From WLND01 sp040398845 (GTDB lineage Bacteria; Actinomycetota; Actinomycetes; S36-B12): DNA of 64,000 nt. The notes below the pieces were generated by a model. It made no database searches, was not told where the DNA came from, and was given only the letters and a program-made list of their open reading frames with translations. Positions 26,746 to 35,191 of the stretch are shown here, piece by piece. How positions within the stretch are numbered: the first letter of the stretch is position 1; every line of letters starts with the position of its first letter. The translations under genes were made by a program, and so were the position numbers. Location: NCBI GenBank assembly GCA_040398845.1, contig JBBATH010000003.1:124001-188000 (forward strand), in the 5' to 3' direction.

Positions 26746-26751
26746 TAGCCT
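26746..26751 (+). promoter_or_regulatory. Putative leaderless -10 box (TAGCCT)
   Basis: TAGCCT ends 6 nt before the ATG at 26758, and no ribosome binding site is visible. Confidence 0.5.
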
Positions 26752-26757
26752 CTCATC

Positions 26758-27429
26758 ATGCGAATCTCTACCGTTGCACCATTTGCCCTAGTTCTCGCTT
26801 TCGCTTTGCCAGCGACTGCCGCCCACGCCGCCGATGGTGGAGTGGACCAAATGCTGACGCTGGCCGATGTTCCTTCAGTCGTTGGTACGGTACCCCCGGG
26901 AGTTGATCCGGTGAATTTCACTGTGCCCGCTCGTGGGCTCGAACTGTGCGACGCTGCCCTCGGATCATGGCAAGTTCAAGTTGCAGGTCCGGCCACGGTG
27001 AGTGAAGTCGTCATTCCCACGAGCAGTTCAGGCACATCGGGGTTGAGTGAGCTCGCCTATGTCTATCCCTCAGAGGCCGACGCTCAAAAGGCTTGGATCA
27101 ATCTGCGTTCGGCAGCCAAGGCCTGCAATCGGACGGAGAGGAAATCGCAACCTGATGTCGGCGCAGTGACCTCGACGGTCACGACCGGCTACTTTCCGGG
27201 AGTCACCGCGTATCCGGACCTGTGGATCAACCATCGAGACGTCTACTCGGGGGCTGCGGGGCGCCGGCAAGGGACCATCGTTCGATTCAGCGTCTTCAGC
27301 CAGTCAACAAACGCCATTCTCGTCACCTCAGGCACATCGACCACGACGCCCAAGGGTTTTACCAAGGAGCAACGAGAGGCCGTTCGCGCCCTTGCCCAGA
27401 AGTTGAGCGATCGCTGGGATGTTCGGTGA
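26758..27429 (+). CDS. Secreted protein of unknown function
   Basis: A 223-residue protein with a classical signal peptide cleaved near residue 25 (ATAAHAAD). The mature part has two cysteines (C63 and about C123) that could form a disulfide. Its layout, with a segment SEADAQKAWINLRSAAKACN, recalls the PknH-like sensor domains found outside actinobacterial cells, but the similarity is too weak to assign. It overlaps the next gene by 11 bases, so the two are co-expressed. It lies between dxs and an orphan response regulator. Confidence 0.75.
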   Translation: MRISTVAPFALVLAFALPATAAHAADGGVDQMLTLADVPSVVGTVPPGVDPVNFTVPARGLELCDAALGSWQVQVAGPATVSEVVIPTSSSGTSGLSELAYVYPSEADAQKAWINLRSAAKACNRTERKSQPDVGAVTSTVTTGYFPGVTAYPDLWINHRDVYSGAAGRRQGTIVRFSVFSQSTNAILVTSGTSTTTPKGFTKEQREAVRALAQKLSDRWDVR

Positions 27430-27985
27430 CCGCCGAACTGCCTTGTCCTTGGTGGCGGCGTTAGCGTTGATCGGCGTGATATCGGCCGGGTGCAACACCC
27501 CGACGAGGTTAGCCGCAGGTTCGTGTCAACAAGGCGCCGAAGCATCGAAGGTCGTCGTGCAGGTGCGAAACAACCTGAACGTTTCGATCACCTTCCATGT
27601 CCCGCAGGGCTCGTTCGCGCCGGATGACTGGCTTTGCGGAGAGGACCCAAGCCGTTGGGATGACGCCGAACTGAAACCTGGGCAATCCCGTGAGTTCGCG
27701 CTGATGCCAAACCCAAAGCCTCCACTGAAGCCAACCGAGCAGCCAAGGGCTTTCCCGCTGAACCTTTCCCGTGGTGATTCGAAGATCACCTCCTTCAGAT
27801 ACGCAGTTGACGTGATCGATCAGGTTGATCGACAGTACATTCAACTCGCGGACAGGAGTAGGTATGACTGCTCACTGCAGGACACGTGGCAATTTGCCTA
27901 CAGAGGCGCACCCATGCAGACCCGAATCAACTGCCAAGGGGACCTGATGATGACCTTTGAGTATCCACTCACCTTGGTCCCTTGA
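27419..27985 (+). CDS. Putative lipoprotein of unknown function
   Basis: A 188-residue protein with an N-terminal hydrophobic stretch ending in ISAGC near residue 24, an acceptable lipobox that would anchor it outside the membrane. The mature region has several cysteines (near residues 36, 73, 150 and 171) and a proline-rich loop KPPLKPTEQP. I do not recognise the family. The ATG lies inside the end of the preceding secreted-protein gene. Confidence 0.65.
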   Translation: MFGDRRTALSLVAALALIGVISAGCNTPTRLAAGSCQQGAEASKVVVQVRNNLNVSITFHVPQGSFAPDDWLCGEDPSRWDDAELKPGQSREFALMPNPKPPLKPTEQPRAFPLNLSRGDSKITSFRYAVDVIDQVDRQYIQLADRSRYDCSLQDTWQFAYRGAPMQTRINCQGDLMMTFEYPLTLVP

Positions 27986-28120
27986 CGTGATGTCGATGAT
28001 GACGCGAACTCGAACGGGGACACCTTCACCGTGACGAGTTCGACCAAGGGAGAACCAAGCAAGACCCGAGACCGATCAGTTCTCCTGACGCTCACTTGCT
28101 GCTGAAAAGGAGAAACGTCC

Positions 28121-28762
28121 ATGGTGAAAATCGCGGGACGAGCGTTCCTGGTCCTCGATGACCATGAACTGGTCCTCGAAGCAATCGGCCAGCGGTTACG
28201 GGTTGACTTCCCTGGGTGCACAATCATCTACTCGGGTGGCTCGCTCAAGGAAGCGATGAATGCAACGCGCACGGCGCACTGCGACTGTGCCATCGTCGAC
28301 CTTGACCTTGGCGATGGGGCGACGGTTGCAGAACTCGTGAGCTCCTTCACATTGCATGGGATTCCCGTGGTTGTCGTGAGTGCCCTCGGCCGGCCCGAGG
28401 TGATCAAGGCTGCTCTTGCGGTCGACGTGAGTGCGTTCGTGACGAAGCGGTCGAGTGCGACCTTCCTTACGACAGCGATCAAGGAGGTACTCCGGGGCGG
28501 TACCTGGTTTCCGGCCGACATGGCAGGTGTGCTGCTCCAGGGATCTGGCAGCGTTGACCTGTCTGGTCAGGAGAGGCGAGCGTTGACCTTGTACGCCTCC
28601 GGACTCACCCTCGACATGGTCGCTCGACGCATGGATGTCAGTCCGAACACGGCGAAGCACTACATCGACCGGGTTCGGACGAAATACACGGCCGCTGGTA
28701 TCGCATCGCGCACCAAGGTGGAACTCAACACCCTCGCGAGGAATGAGGGGATGCTCCCCTGA
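28121..28762 (+). CDS. Orphan response regulator, receiver plus LuxR-type HTH
   Basis: A 213-residue NarL/FixJ-type regulator. Receiver landmarks are D13/D14, phospho-acceptor D60 in AIVDLDLGDG, S87 and K109. The DNA-binding helix-turn-helix covers roughly residues 148-195 (LSGQERRALTLYASGLT onward). An AAGGAG ribosome binding site precedes the ATG. No histidine kinase is adjacent; the nearest are the paired kinases at 39.7-43.5 kb. The neighbours are small secreted proteins, which it may control. Confidence 0.87.
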   Translation: MVKIAGRAFLVLDDHELVLEAIGQRLRVDFPGCTIIYSGGSLKEAMNATRTAHCDCAIVDLDLGDGATVAELVSSFTLHGIPVVVVSALGRPEVIKAALAVDVSAFVTKRSSATFLTTAIKEVLRGGTWFPADMAGVLLQGSGSVDLSGQERRALTLYASGLTLDMVARRMDVSPNTAKHYIDRVRTKYTAAGIASRTKVELNTLARNEGMLP

Positions 28763-28772
28763 ATAGGGGGGG
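28746..28772 (+). promoter_or_regulatory. Mutually exclusive GC hairpins at the end of the regulator gene
   Basis: AGGGG (28746-28750), CCCCT (28756-28760) and AGGGG (28765-28769, extending to a run of eight G) can pair as first-second or second-third but not both. The stop codon is within the structure. This looks like an attenuator or a weak terminator ahead of the lipoprotein gene at 28862, but lacks a T-run. Confidence 0.3.
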
Positions 28773-28805
28773 GCAAAATCGGCCCTCGCCCACATCCACC
28801 GGACG

Positions 28806-28811
28806 TAGCCT
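28806..28811 (+). promoter_or_regulatory. Putative -10 box with a leader (TAGCCT)
   Basis: TAGCCT stands about 50 bases before the ATG at 28862. This gene, unlike the leaderless ones, has a GAGGAG ribosome binding site (28852-28857), so transcription would start near 28818. Confidence 0.35.
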
Positions 28812-28861
28812 GTGGATTGTCCCGACCAGGCGGTTGGGCAGTGAGAACCGAGGAGACCTTC

Positions 28862-29290
28862 ATGAGTAGAACCAAACTTGCTGGGGCAGTAGCGGTGACG
28901 TTGGTGGCCGCCGCTGCATTGGCTGGATGCGGATCGTCCAATGATGCATCGAGGCAGGCGTCCGGAGCCCCGGTGCCGGTGGCCGGTTGCCCGGCCGCCC
29001 CGGATTATGGCGTGGCACCGGAGTACACGATTGAACTTGAGACCGCCGGTGCGCAGGTGCTCGTTGAGCAGTGTGCCATCGTGAACATCACGATAGGTGC
29101 GGCGGCCGAGCGACTCGCCGGCTCTGCTCTCCCGGATACGAAGCTCTTCAAGCCACTCGGCCCGACTTCGATCGAGACGGTATCGACCTATGCCATTGGT
29201 GCGCCGGGCTCGATCGGGAAGGCTGTTCTTGTCAGCCAGGATTTCCCCGCGCCGGGCAAGACTGTCAACATCAAGATCGTCGCCCCCTGA
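28862..29290 (+). CDS. Small lipoprotein, paralog 1
   Basis: A 142-residue lipoprotein: short basic N-terminus, hydrophobic stretch and a clear lipobox LAGC near residue 21. The mature part begins with a Ser/Asn/Ala linker and then a compact domain with two cysteines, GCPAAPDYG and EQCAIVNI, likely to pair. The ATG at 28862 follows GAGGAG; an upstream in-frame start would spoil the signal peptide. The next gene encodes a paralog with the same order of motifs. No function is recognised. Confidence 0.75.
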   Translation: MSRTKLAGAVAVTLVAAAALAGCGSSNDASRQASGAPVPVAGCPAAPDYGVAPEYTIELETAGAQVLVEQCAIVNITIGAAAERLAGSALPDTKLFKPLGPTSIETVSTYAIGAPGSIGKAVLVSQDFPAPGKTVNIKIVAP

Positions 29291-29300
29291 TCTGTCGCTG

Positions 29301-29332
29301 CTCGGGCCTGGGCTTGAGTGCCCAGGCCCGAG
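29301..29332 (+). terminator. Terminator-like hairpin after lipoprotein paralog 1
   Basis: A perfect 13-bp GC-rich stem (29301-29313 with 29320-29332) and a 6-nt loop follow the stop by ten bases. There is no T-run. It may partly terminate or set the relative expression of the next paralog, which has no obvious promoter of its own. Confidence 0.6.
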
Positions 29333-29374
29333 TGATTGGCATGTGAGGCAATTGTCAAGGTGGAGGTCGAGAGC

Positions 29375-29869
29375 ATGACGAAGTTCAAGAACCAGACTCT
29401 GATGGCTACGTCTGTCGCGCTACTCCTTGTTGGAGGTGCCTGCCTGCAGGGGTGTTCTTCATCGGCCCCCGATGCCTCACGTGAGGCCGCCGGAGTCGGC
29501 GCATGCCCGGCATTCCCGGGCTTCGGCGAGGGTGTGCCGGAGGAAGTCCTCGATCACCGCTCTTGGCTCGCCGGCAGGCAGGTGAGCGTACCTCGGTGCA
29601 GCATCCTCACTATTGAGCGACTTACGCCAGCTGACAGGCTCACCTTCAGCCCGGCGCGGACTGGGATCCTTGAGGCGGTAACCCCGACAGGCACCATGTA
29701 CAGCAGCTATTACGTCGTTGGTCAGCCCGGTTCGGCAATTGATGTGACCGTGACCTCCGATGCGCCGCCTGCGCCACCGGTAGACCTTGGGAATCCCGTT
29801 CCCGAGCCGACGCTGCCCGCAGTCATCACGCTCACTGCGACGGTCCTCATCGTCGAGTCGCAGGAGTAG
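29375..29869 (+). CDS. Small lipoprotein, paralog 2
   Basis: A 164-residue lipoprotein with lipobox LQGC near residue 27. Its mature part repeats the pattern of the preceding gene: a Ser/Asp/Ala linker, then ACPAFPGFG, a second cysteine in PRCSILTI, YYVVGQPGS and a strand ending VTSDAPP. A tandem duplication followed by divergence is the simplest explanation. The start at 29375 follows GGAGG. The C-terminal extension is rich in Pro, Val and Thr. Confidence 0.72.
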   Translation: MTKFKNQTLMATSVALLLVGGACLQGCSSSAPDASREAAGVGACPAFPGFGEGVPEEVLDHRSWLAGRQVSVPRCSILTIERLTPADRLTFSPARTGILEAVTPTGTMYSSYYVVGQPGSAIDVTVTSDAPPAPPVDLGNPVPEPTLPAVITLTATVLIVESQE

Positions 29870-29871
29870 CA

Positions 29872-31974
29872 CTACTCGGGCAGGGATGCGATGCCCGGCC
29901 CGAGAAAGCGCTTCCCGGTGGCCCGGACTGATGCCCCACTGCGATCGAGATACGGGGTGAGGCCGCCGAGGGCGAACGGCATCCCTGCCCCGAGGATCAT
30001 GCACAGGTCGAGGTCCTGAGGCTCGGATACGACACCGTCATCGAGCATGATGCGTGCTTCGCGTGCGAGCGCCGCTGCAACCCTCTCGAGCACCTGTGCC
30101 TCGTCGAGCGCTGTATCGCCCTGCTCGAGCAGTGCCAAGACCTCTGGATCAAGCTTCGGATTGCCCTTGCCGCCGGGCAGGAAGATGCCGGGCTTGCCAG
30201 CCTCGACGATGCGGCGCAGGTTGTCCGATAGCGGGTAGCGATCCGGAAAAGCGTCGTTGAGGACCTCCATGACGTGGAAGGCGACCGCAGGTCCGACGAG
30301 CTGCATCAGCGTAAATGGTGACATTGGCATGCCGAGTGGACGAAGTGCGCGGTCAGCGACGGCGAGGTCGGTGCCCTCGTCGACTGCGCGGAAGACCTCA
30401 GCCATGACGAGATTGAGGAGCCGGTTGACCACGAAGCCTGGAGTGTCCTGCACGAGAACCGTCGACTTCTTCAGCGTTCGGCCGACCGCGAACGCGGTGG
30501 CGAGCGTGGCGCCATCGGTGCTGGCCGACGGAATGATCTCGAGCAGCGGCATGACTGCCACGGGATTGAAGAAGTGGAACCCGACCACCCGCTCCGGATG
30601 CGACATGGCACTCGACATCTCGGTGAGGGAAAGCGAGGAGGTGTTTGAGGCGATGACGCAGGTGTCAGAGACGATGGCCTCAAGTTCGGCAAACACCTGC
30701 TGCTTGACGGCCATATTCTCGAAGACGGCCTCAATCACGAAACTCGCATCGGCGAACCCGTCCTTTGATGTGCTGCCACTGATAAGCGCGCCGAGCCGGT
30801 TGGCCATGTCGGGCTTCATCCTGCCCTTGTCGACCTGCTGCGTAAGCTCCCCTCGGACGAACTCGAGGCCCTTGTCGATCCTGTTCTGATCGAGGTCGGT
30901 CATGACGACGGGCACCTGAAGTCGCTTGGCGAACAGGAGCGCGAGCTGGCTGGCCATGAGTCCGGCGCCGACGACACCGACCTTGGTGACGGGGCGAGCG
31001 AGTGAACGATCGGGCGCGCCGACCGGCGATTTCGCCCGCTTTTGAACGAGATCAAAGGCATAGAGGGAGGCGCGGAGTTCATCACCCATGACGAGGTCGG
31101 CGAGCGCCTCATCCTCGGCGGCAAAACCCTCATCGCGCGTCGAGGTCTTGGCCGCTGCAATGAGATCGAGGGCTGCGTAGGGGGACTTGAATGCCCCGTG
31201 TGTTCGAGCATCGAGTGTTGATCGCGCGAATCCGATGACGGTGTCCCAGAGGCCGCGGTCGGGATCCTTGCGCGTGATGACGATCTCGCCGGTGAGGACG
31301 CGCGCGGCCCAATGAAGAGATTGCTCGAGGAAATCAGCCGGCTCGAACATCGCATCGAAGATGCCGAGTTTGCGGCCCTCGGTGGGCTTGAGCTGGCGAT
31401 TCATGGTCATGGCGTTCGTGAGGATGACCTGCATGGCATCGGCAGGCCCGATGAGGTTCGGCAGGAGCCAGGCACCTCCCCAGCCGGGGACAAGGCCGAG
31501 GAAGACCTCGGGCAGCGACAGGGCGGCAGCGCCGCTCGACACTGTGCGGTAGGTGCAGTGGAGGGGCAGTTCGAACCCGCCGCCGATGGCCGCGCCGTTC
31601 ACGAAGGCGAAGGTCGGGACATCGAGTTCGCCGAATCGGCGGAACACGTTGTGGCCGAGTTGCGCGATCTCAATTGCTTGCTCACGGGCCCGCACATGCG
31701 AGATGCCCGATAGGTCGGCGCCGACGGCGAAGATGAAGGGCTTGCCAGTGACGCCCACCGCGATGACGCCGGGCGTTGCGACGATCTGGTCGAGTGCGGC
31801 ATCGAGGGATGCCAGGCCAGCAGGGCCGAAGGTCGAGGGCCTCGTGTGATCGCGGTCATTGTCCAAGGTGATGAGCGCCATGGTGCCAGCGCTGAGTGGC
31901 AGATCGATGAACCTCACCCGCGCGTGGGTGACAACCTCGCCGGGAAGGGCGCCATCGGTGGTGGTCTCGGTCAT
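29872..31974 (-). CDS. fadB: Fatty acid oxidation complex alpha subunit (enoyl-CoA hydratase/3-hydroxyacyl-CoA dehydrogenase)
   Basis: A 700-residue bifunctional beta-oxidation enzyme. The N-terminal crotonase domain covers about residues 10-200. The NAD-binding domain begins at VGVVGAGLMASQLALLFAK near residue 334. Dehydrogenase catalytic motifs NTSSLSLTEM and GFHFFNPVAVMPLLEII follow near residues 450-485, and the C-terminal dimer domain contains DTPGFVVNRLL. The frame opens further upstream, but ATG 31974 gives the natural start and overlaps the fadA stop as ATGA. With fadA it forms the hydratase-dehydrogenase-thiolase set. Confidence 0.93.
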   Translation of the reverse strand: MTETTTDGALPGEVVTHARVRFIDLPLSAGTMALITLDNDRDHTRPSTFGPAGLASLDAALDQIVATPGVIAVGVTGKPFIFAVGADLSGISHVRAREQAIEIAQLGHNVFRRFGELDVPTFAFVNGAAIGGGFELPLHCTYRTVSSGAAALSLPEVFLGLVPGWGGAWLLPNLIGPADAMQVILTNAMTMNRQLKPTEGRKLGIFDAMFEPADFLEQSLHWAARVLTGEIVITRKDPDRGLWDTVIGFARSTLDARTHGAFKSPYAALDLIAAAKTSTRDEGFAAEDEALADLVMGDELRASLYAFDLVQKRAKSPVGAPDRSLARPVTKVGVVGAGLMASQLALLFAKRLQVPVVMTDLDQNRIDKGLEFVRGELTQQVDKGRMKPDMANRLGALISGSTSKDGFADASFVIEAVFENMAVKQQVFAELEAIVSDTCVIASNTSSLSLTEMSSAMSHPERVVGFHFFNPVAVMPLLEIIPSASTDGATLATAFAVGRTLKKSTVLVQDTPGFVVNRLLNLVMAEVFRAVDEGTDLAVADRALRPLGMPMSPFTLMQLVGPAVAFHVMEVLNDAFPDRYPLSDNLRRIVEAGKPGIFLPGGKGNPKLDPEVLALLEQGDTALDEAQVLERVAAALAREARIMLDDGVVSEPQDLDLCMILGAGMPFALGGLTPYLDRSGASVRATGKRFLGPGIASLPE

Positions 31975-33164
31975 GCTGCACTCCCGTGGTTGAGGTTCTC
32001 CCAGATGACGGTGCCGCCCATGCCCAGCCCGATGCACATCGTTGTGATGCCGTAGCGGGCCGATGGGTCGTGCTCGAAGTCGCGAGCGAGGTAGTTCATA
32101 AGCCGAATGCCACTCGAGGCGAGGGGATGCCCGACGGCGATTGCGCCGCCCATCGGGTTCACCCGCGGATCTTCATCGTCAATGTTGTAGTGGTCGAGAA
32201 AGGCCAAGACCTGCACGGCGAATGCCTCATTGATCTCGAACAAGTCGATGTCGGTAATGGAAAGCCCGGCGCGGCGCAGGGCCTTCTCAGTACTCGGTAC
32301 CGGTCCCACTCCCATGACCTCCGGCTCGACTCCTGCGAAGGCGAAGCCGACCATGCGCATCTTCGCGGTGAGGCCAAGTTCGGTGGCAGTATCGGCGCCG
32401 GCGAGTAACGCTGCCGTGGCGCCGTCCGTGAGTCCAGAGCTATTGCCTGCGGTGACCCGGCCATGCGGACGAAATGGCGTCTTGAGGCCGGCGAGGCCGG
32501 CGAGGGTGGTGTCGGCACGGGGCACCTCGTCGACGGTGACGAGGCCCCATCCCTGCTCGCCATCGCTGACAGCGACGGGGACGAGATCGACCTGAATGCG
32601 TCCCTCGGCATACGCCCTGGCGGTTTTTGCCTGGGATCCGACGGCGAACGCATCGGCGCGGTCCTTCGTGATCAATGGGAAGCGATCGTGCAGGTTCTCG
32701 GCGGTCTTGCCCATCAGCAGTGCCTCGGGGTCGACGAGCCTCTCGGCAAGGAATCGGGGATTGGGGTCGACGCCCTCGCCCATCGGGTGCCGGGACATAT
32801 TCTCGACACCGCCCGCGAGGGCCAGATCAATCTGCCCGGCCATGATTGCCGATGAGACGGTCGTGACGGCGGTCATGGCACCGGCGCACATGCGGTCGAT
32901 TGCGTATCCCGGCACCGAGCTCGGGAGGCCGGCGAGCAGTGCCGCCGAGCGACCGATGGTCATCCCCTGATCGCCGGTCTGGGTGGTGGCGGCGACGGCG
33001 ACCTCATCGATACGTGCGGGGGGAACATTGGGGTTTCGGCGAAGGAGTTCACGCATCGCCTTGACGACCAGGTCATCGGCACGCGACTCGCGGTAGACCC
33101 CTCCGGCCTTGCCGAATGGAGTGCGAACCCCGTCGACGAATACAACATCGCGTACCTCTGGCAT
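31971..33164 (-). CDS. fadA: Acetyl-CoA C-acyltransferase (3-ketoacyl-CoA thiolase)
   Basis: A 397-residue thiolase that releases acetyl-CoA in the last step of beta-oxidation. The nucleophile is C93 in DRMCAGAMTA. The other active-site segments are NEAFAVQVLAF near residue 318, GGAIAVGHPLASSGIR near residue 346 and CIGLGMGG near residue 377. A ribosome binding site AAGGGG precedes the ATG. It is transcribed together with fadB, whose start overlaps its stop. Two palindromes upstream (33180-33215) are candidate operators. Confidence 0.95.
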   Translation of the reverse strand: MPEVRDVVFVDGVRTPFGKAGGVYRESRADDLVVKAMRELLRRNPNVPPARIDEVAVAATTQTGDQGMTIGRSAALLAGLPSSVPGYAIDRMCAGAMTAVTTVSSAIMAGQIDLALAGGVENMSRHPMGEGVDPNPRFLAERLVDPEALLMGKTAENLHDRFPLITKDRADAFAVGSQAKTARAYAEGRIQVDLVPVAVSDGEQGWGLVTVDEVPRADTTLAGLAGLKTPFRPHGRVTAGNSSGLTDGATAALLAGADTATELGLTAKMRMVGFAFAGVEPEVMGVGPVPSTEKALRRAGLSITDIDLFEINEAFAVQVLAFLDHYNIDDEDPRVNPMGGAIAVGHPLASSGIRLMNYLARDFEHDPSARYGITTMCIGLGMGGTVIWENLNHGSAA

Positions 33165-33179
33165 GACTGTCCCCTTGGG

Positions 33180-33215
33180 TTACCGAGTCGGTGACGCCAT
33201 ATTACCGGTCAGTAA
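33180..33215. promoter_or_regulatory. Two operator-like palindromes upstream of fadAB
   Basis: TTACCGAGTCGGTGA (33180-33194) and TTACCGGTCAGTAA (33202-33215) are imperfect palindromes with the TTAC...GTAA ends common in TetR-family operators. They lie 16-51 bases before the fadA start, where a fatty-acid-responsive repressor could act. No such regulator is in the window. Confidence 0.4.
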
Positions 33216-33224
33216 CAAGGGTGG

Positions 33225-34517
33225 CTACGGCGCCACCACCAACGCGTCTGCGAGGGCCGAGGTGGTGAGCCCGATCTGCCACGTCCGTGCCCCGCCAGCA
33301 CGAAGGAATTCCTCTATCGATTCCGCAGTGATCGGCTCAGGTGGCTCCCAGCACAGTCGCCGCACTAGGTCAGGAGTGAGAAGGTTCTCGGCGGGCATCT
33401 CGATGCGCTCGAGGATGACTCCGAGCGTGGCCTTTGCTGCCTCAAGGCGTGCGAACGCCTCCGGATTGCGCTCGGGCCAGTTGCGCGGCGGGGGCGGTCC
33501 GGTGGGCGGCGGGCTGATCTCGGGAAGTTCGGACTCCGGGAGCGCCATTGCTGCAGATACTGCGCTCCACCAGCCGGGCAGCCGGCGTTGCTGACCTCGA
33601 CCGCTGAACTCCTTCAGGGCACCGAGCGCCTCCTTGGAGACAGGCAGTGCGGTTGCTGCCGCGACAATCGCCGCGTCGGGCAGGATCCGGCCTTGGGCGA
33701 TGTCGCTTCGGCACGCCACCTCGTCGCGCGCGAGCCAGAGTGATCGCACGATTCCAAGGGCTCGCGCCTTGCGCAGCCGGTGGATCCCTGACGTGCGCCG
33801 CCATGCGTCGTCACCCCTTTCCCGCGGGGTGAAGTGGACGAGTGCCGCGAACTCCTCATGCGCCCATTCGAGTTTGCCCGCGGTCTCGAGCTCGGCGTGC
33901 ATGCGGTGACGCAGCTCCACGAGCAGCTCGACATCGAGGGCGGCGTACCGAAGCTGACTCGCTGTCAACGGGCGAAGGGACCAGTCGGCGGATCCGTGGC
34001 CCTTCTCGAGTACCTCACCGAGCTCGGCTGATACGAGGGCGGCCAGCCCCACCTTCTCCCTGCCGAGCAGTCGGCCGGCAAGCTCAGTATCGAACAGGAC
34101 CGCCGGACGAAGACCGATCTCGGCGAGGCAGGCCAGGTCCTGGGTCGCTGCATGGAGGATCCATTCCACCCCCTCCGTCGCCGACTGGATGACGGAGAGA
34201 TCGGGGAGGTCGATCGGGTCGATGAGTGCCGTGCCAGCGCCTTCGCGGCGAAGTTGTACGAGATATGCGCGCTGGCTGTACCGGAAGCCCGAAGCGCGCT
34301 CGGCATCGAGCGCGAGCGGACCAACCCCGGCGGCGAGCTTCGATGCATACGCCTCAAGGTCTTCGAGGGTGGTGATCACTTGGGGGACGCCGTCGCGCGG
34401 TTCTAGGGGCGTCGTCTCGGGCAATGGTTCCGCAGGGATCGTCACGTCATCCTTCGTCTGGAGGGGCGCATCCTCAGGAGTGGACGGGCGCTGGGTGGAT
34501 CTGAGACTGCTGGACAT
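33225..34517 (-). CDS. rnd: Ribonuclease D-like 3'-5' exonuclease with HRDC domain
   Basis: A DEDD exonuclease for RNA 3'-end processing. The exonuclease domain starts near residue 45 with LALDAERASGFRYSQRAYLVQL (Asp and Glu metal ligands). It continues with the second motif around residue 105 (ILHAATQDLACL) and the third near residue 175 (RYAALDVELLVEL). An HRDC domain follows, about residues 215-300. ATG 34517 gives a sensible start and overlaps the upstream DUF3000 gene by 44 bases; a later GTG (34444) is possible. The DUF3000-RNase D order is common in actinobacteria. Confidence 0.87.
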   Translation of the reverse strand: MSSSLRSTQRPSTPEDAPLQTKDDVTIPAEPLPETTPLEPRDGVPQVITTLEDLEAYASKLAAGVGPLALDAERASGFRYSQRAYLVQLRREGAGTALIDPIDLPDLSVIQSATEGVEWILHAATQDLACLAEIGLRPAVLFDTELAGRLLGREKVGLAALVSAELGEVLEKGHGSADWSLRPLTASQLRYAALDVELLVELRHRMHAELETAGKLEWAHEEFAALVHFTPRERGDDAWRRTSGIHRLRKARALGIVRSLWLARDEVACRSDIAQGRILPDAAIVAAATALPVSKEALGALKEFSGRGQQRRLPGWWSAVSAAMALPESELPEISPPPTGPPPPRNWPERNPEAFARLEAAKATLGVILERIEMPAENLLTPDLVRRLCWEPPEPITAESIEEFLRAGGARTWQIGLTTSALADALVVAP

Positions 34518-35082
34518 GCTGCGCGCCGGGTGCCATGGGCATGAGCCCGGTCGCATGCCGTAGGAGTTCGATCCATGCCTCGACGTGGCGCTCCATGGAT
34601 TCGTGCACGGGAGCACCGTCTACGGAGTACGGGGTCCACGATGCCCGGATCTCGACGAAGCCATCGCGCGGCCGATCACTGAGCGATCCGAAGGACTGCC
34701 CAGCGGTTGCGGTGACGGTGCCTCCGAGTTGCGATGCGTGGGCGCCCGTCTCTGCTAACGCTTCCATGAGCCACGTCCATCCGACGTCGTGGAGCATCGG
34801 GTCTGAGACAAGGTCCGGCTCAAGTGAGGCCCTCGCGAAGACGACCGCTCGGAAGTCTCCATCCCACTCGCCGACACCATCGGGGTCATGGAGGAGGACG
34901 AAGCGGCCGGAGAGCGGGTCGCGATCATCAATCGCTGACTCAACGGTGAGGGCGAGGGCGAAGGGTGCAAGGCGCTGAGGCGCCGGGGCCTCATCAACCC
35001 GAAATTCCGGGCGGATGCGGGCCTCCCGCACGCGGGCCGACGCCTGCGCGAACGCCTCGGCACTCGCAGTCACTGACCTCAC
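34474..35082 (-). CDS. DUF3000 family protein
   Basis: A 202-residue protein of the actinobacterial DUF3000 family, function unknown. Conserved features are RFVLLHDPDGVGEWDGDFRAV near residue 61 and a C-terminal WIELLRHATGL helix. It has no signal peptide or membrane segment. The GTG start has TAGCCT six bases upstream and no ribosome binding site, so it is probably leaderless. The end overlaps the RNase D gene, which suggests co-translation. Confidence 0.85.
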   Translation of the reverse strand: MRSVTASAEAFAQASARVREARIRPEFRVDEAPAPQRLAPFALALTVESAIDDRDPLSGRFVLLHDPDGVGEWDGDFRAVVFARASLEPDLVSDPMLHDVGWTWLMEALAETGAHASQLGGTVTATAGQSFGSLSDRPRDGFVEIRASWTPYSVDGAPVHESMERHVEAWIELLRHATGLMPMAPGAQHVQQSQIHPAPVHS

Positions 35083-35088
35083 GTTCGC

Positions 35089-35094
35089 AGGCTA
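35089..35094 (-). promoter_or_regulatory. Putative leaderless -10 box (TAGCCT)
   Basis: TAGCCT lies 6 nt before the GTG at 35082 on the minus strand, with no ribosome binding site. Confidence 0.5.
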
Positions 35095-35177
35095 CGCGCT
35101 GTTGGGTGCCGCGGGGAGATCGGCGCGCCGAGTCCGGGCGGGCGGACCTTGAGGGGCGTGCGCAGGGCAAACTCACC

Positions 35178-35183
35178 TAGAGT
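35178..35183 (+). promoter_or_regulatory. Putative leaderless -10 box (TAGAGT)
   Basis: TAGAGT ends 8 nt before the ATG at 35192, a slightly longer gap than in most of the set. Confidence 0.4.
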
Positions 35184-35191
35184 CACGTCAC

